DNA of 64,000 nucleotides from Chitinophagales bacterium (GTDB lineage Bacteria > Bacteroidota > Bacteroidia > Chitinophagales > JADIYW01). The notes below the pieces were generated by a model. The model did not search any database and had not been told where the DNA came from. It saw only the letters and a program-made list of their open reading frames with translations. Position 1 is the stretch's first letter. Every line of letters begins with the position of its first letter. The DNA is taken from the NCBI GenBank assembly GCA_019694955.1, contig JAIBAX010000002.1, forward strand, positions 107,343 through 171,342, given 5' to 3'. Made by a program: the position numbers and the translations under genes. This document shows positions 63,631-64,000 of this stretch, piece by piece.

Positions 63631-64000
63631 GCAAAGTTAACAAAAAACGAATTTGAAATCTGTATTTTGCCATTTATTCCAAAAAATAAGAGAGGCTTTA
63701 CTAGTAAATTTGATATGTACGACATTTTCAAATGCATAGTACATAAATTGAAAACAGGTTGTCAATGGAAGTTTATTTTCGTTGATATTGAATGTATTAA
63801 GCCTCCTTTTAGTTGGCAGACAATTTATTATTACTATCGTAGATGGTGCCTTCTTTCCGTTTTTAAAGAGATGTTCTTTGTGTTCGTTGAAATCCAAAGG
63901 GAACGATTAGATTGCGAGAAATTGAACATCGATGGTACGCAAAGTTTGGTTAAAAAGTCAGCACAAAGTGTCGGCTATCAACCACGCAAACGCGGTAGAA
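63616..64000 (+). mobile_element. IS5/IS1182-type transposase gene, cut by the right edge
   Basis: An ATG-started frame stays open for all 128 codons to the window edge. The sequence has the DUF4096-like N-terminal pattern of IS5-family transposases: KLKTGCQWKFIF, SWQTIYYYYRRWC, then LNIDGTQSLVKKSAQSVGYQPRKRGR, where IDGT carries the first Asp of the DDE triad. A long inverted repeat covers the start. The left IS end is probably near 63562-63570; the right end is outside. It directly follows the nuclease gene, marking the region as mobile. Confidence 0.85.

Noticed and set aside
63637..63897. 86-codon minus-strand frame at the right edge
   Set aside because: It is antisense to the transposase, whose frame matches a known family and stays open to the edge.

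Overview
The window is a typical stretch of a Bacteroidota chromosome. Markers are a SusC/SusD outer-membrane pair, proteins with type IX secretion (T9SS) C-terminal sorting domains of both type A and type B, an atp operon that lacks atpD and atpC, small Bacteroidota-restricted families (DUF4834-like, DUF6427-like), almost no Shine-Dalgarno sites, and repeated TAnnTTTG (-7) promoter elements. Base composition is AT-rich. A member of Chitinophagales or a nearby order is plausible, but no marker here fixes the genus.

Layout. 1-5.8 kb (minus): start of an rluB-like pseudouridine synthase gene, scpB, then the F1Fo-ATP synthase operon atpB-E-F-H-A-G between its own promoter and terminator. 5.9-11.4 kb (minus): susC-susD-lipoprotein uptake locus. 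12-13.6 kb (plus): two sugar-nucleotide genes with short tandem repeats between them. 13.7-19.2 kb (minus): secreted M4 protease, DsbD-like reductase and purQ. 19.4-29.7 kb: a GMC oxidoreductase with a peptide-type solute-binding protein (plus), facing a five-gene minus operon of a second paralogous binding protein, OppB- and OppC-like permeases, a secreted protein and a membrane protein; no ABC ATPase is present. 29.8-33.9 kb (plus): SDR epimerase, carB and a small DUF4834-like gene. 34-36 kb: a repeat-rich zone with REP-like palindromes, a nucleotidyltransferase and a 246-bp tandem array that has copied the end of the adjacent gene.

36-45 kb: housekeeping genes (ricT/PSP1, holB, queD, a metal-binding protein, a DEAD-box helicase, typA, an RRM protein). 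45-53.7 kb (plus): an M16 peptidase pair, a T9SS type B surface protein, and a Wzx-Wzz-Wzy-like polysaccharide export set ending with methylmalonyl-CoA epimerase. 53.8-61.4 kb: sterol desaturase-family enzyme, ammonium transporter, macro-domain protein, membrane J-domain protein, secreted M43-type protease and a YdcF/SanA-like protein. 61.5-64 kb: an accessory segment with a restriction-modification system (HTH-fused cytosine methyltransferase and a convergent Eco47II-family nuclease) followed by an insertion-sequence transposase gene cut by the window edge.

Most of the window is ordinary core genome. The points most worth checking are the promoter nested in a terminator ahead of atpB, the 246-bp array, the HTH-methyltransferase R-M pair with a dyad in its leader, the hairpin covering the transposase start codon, and the duplicated binding proteins with an enlarged permease.
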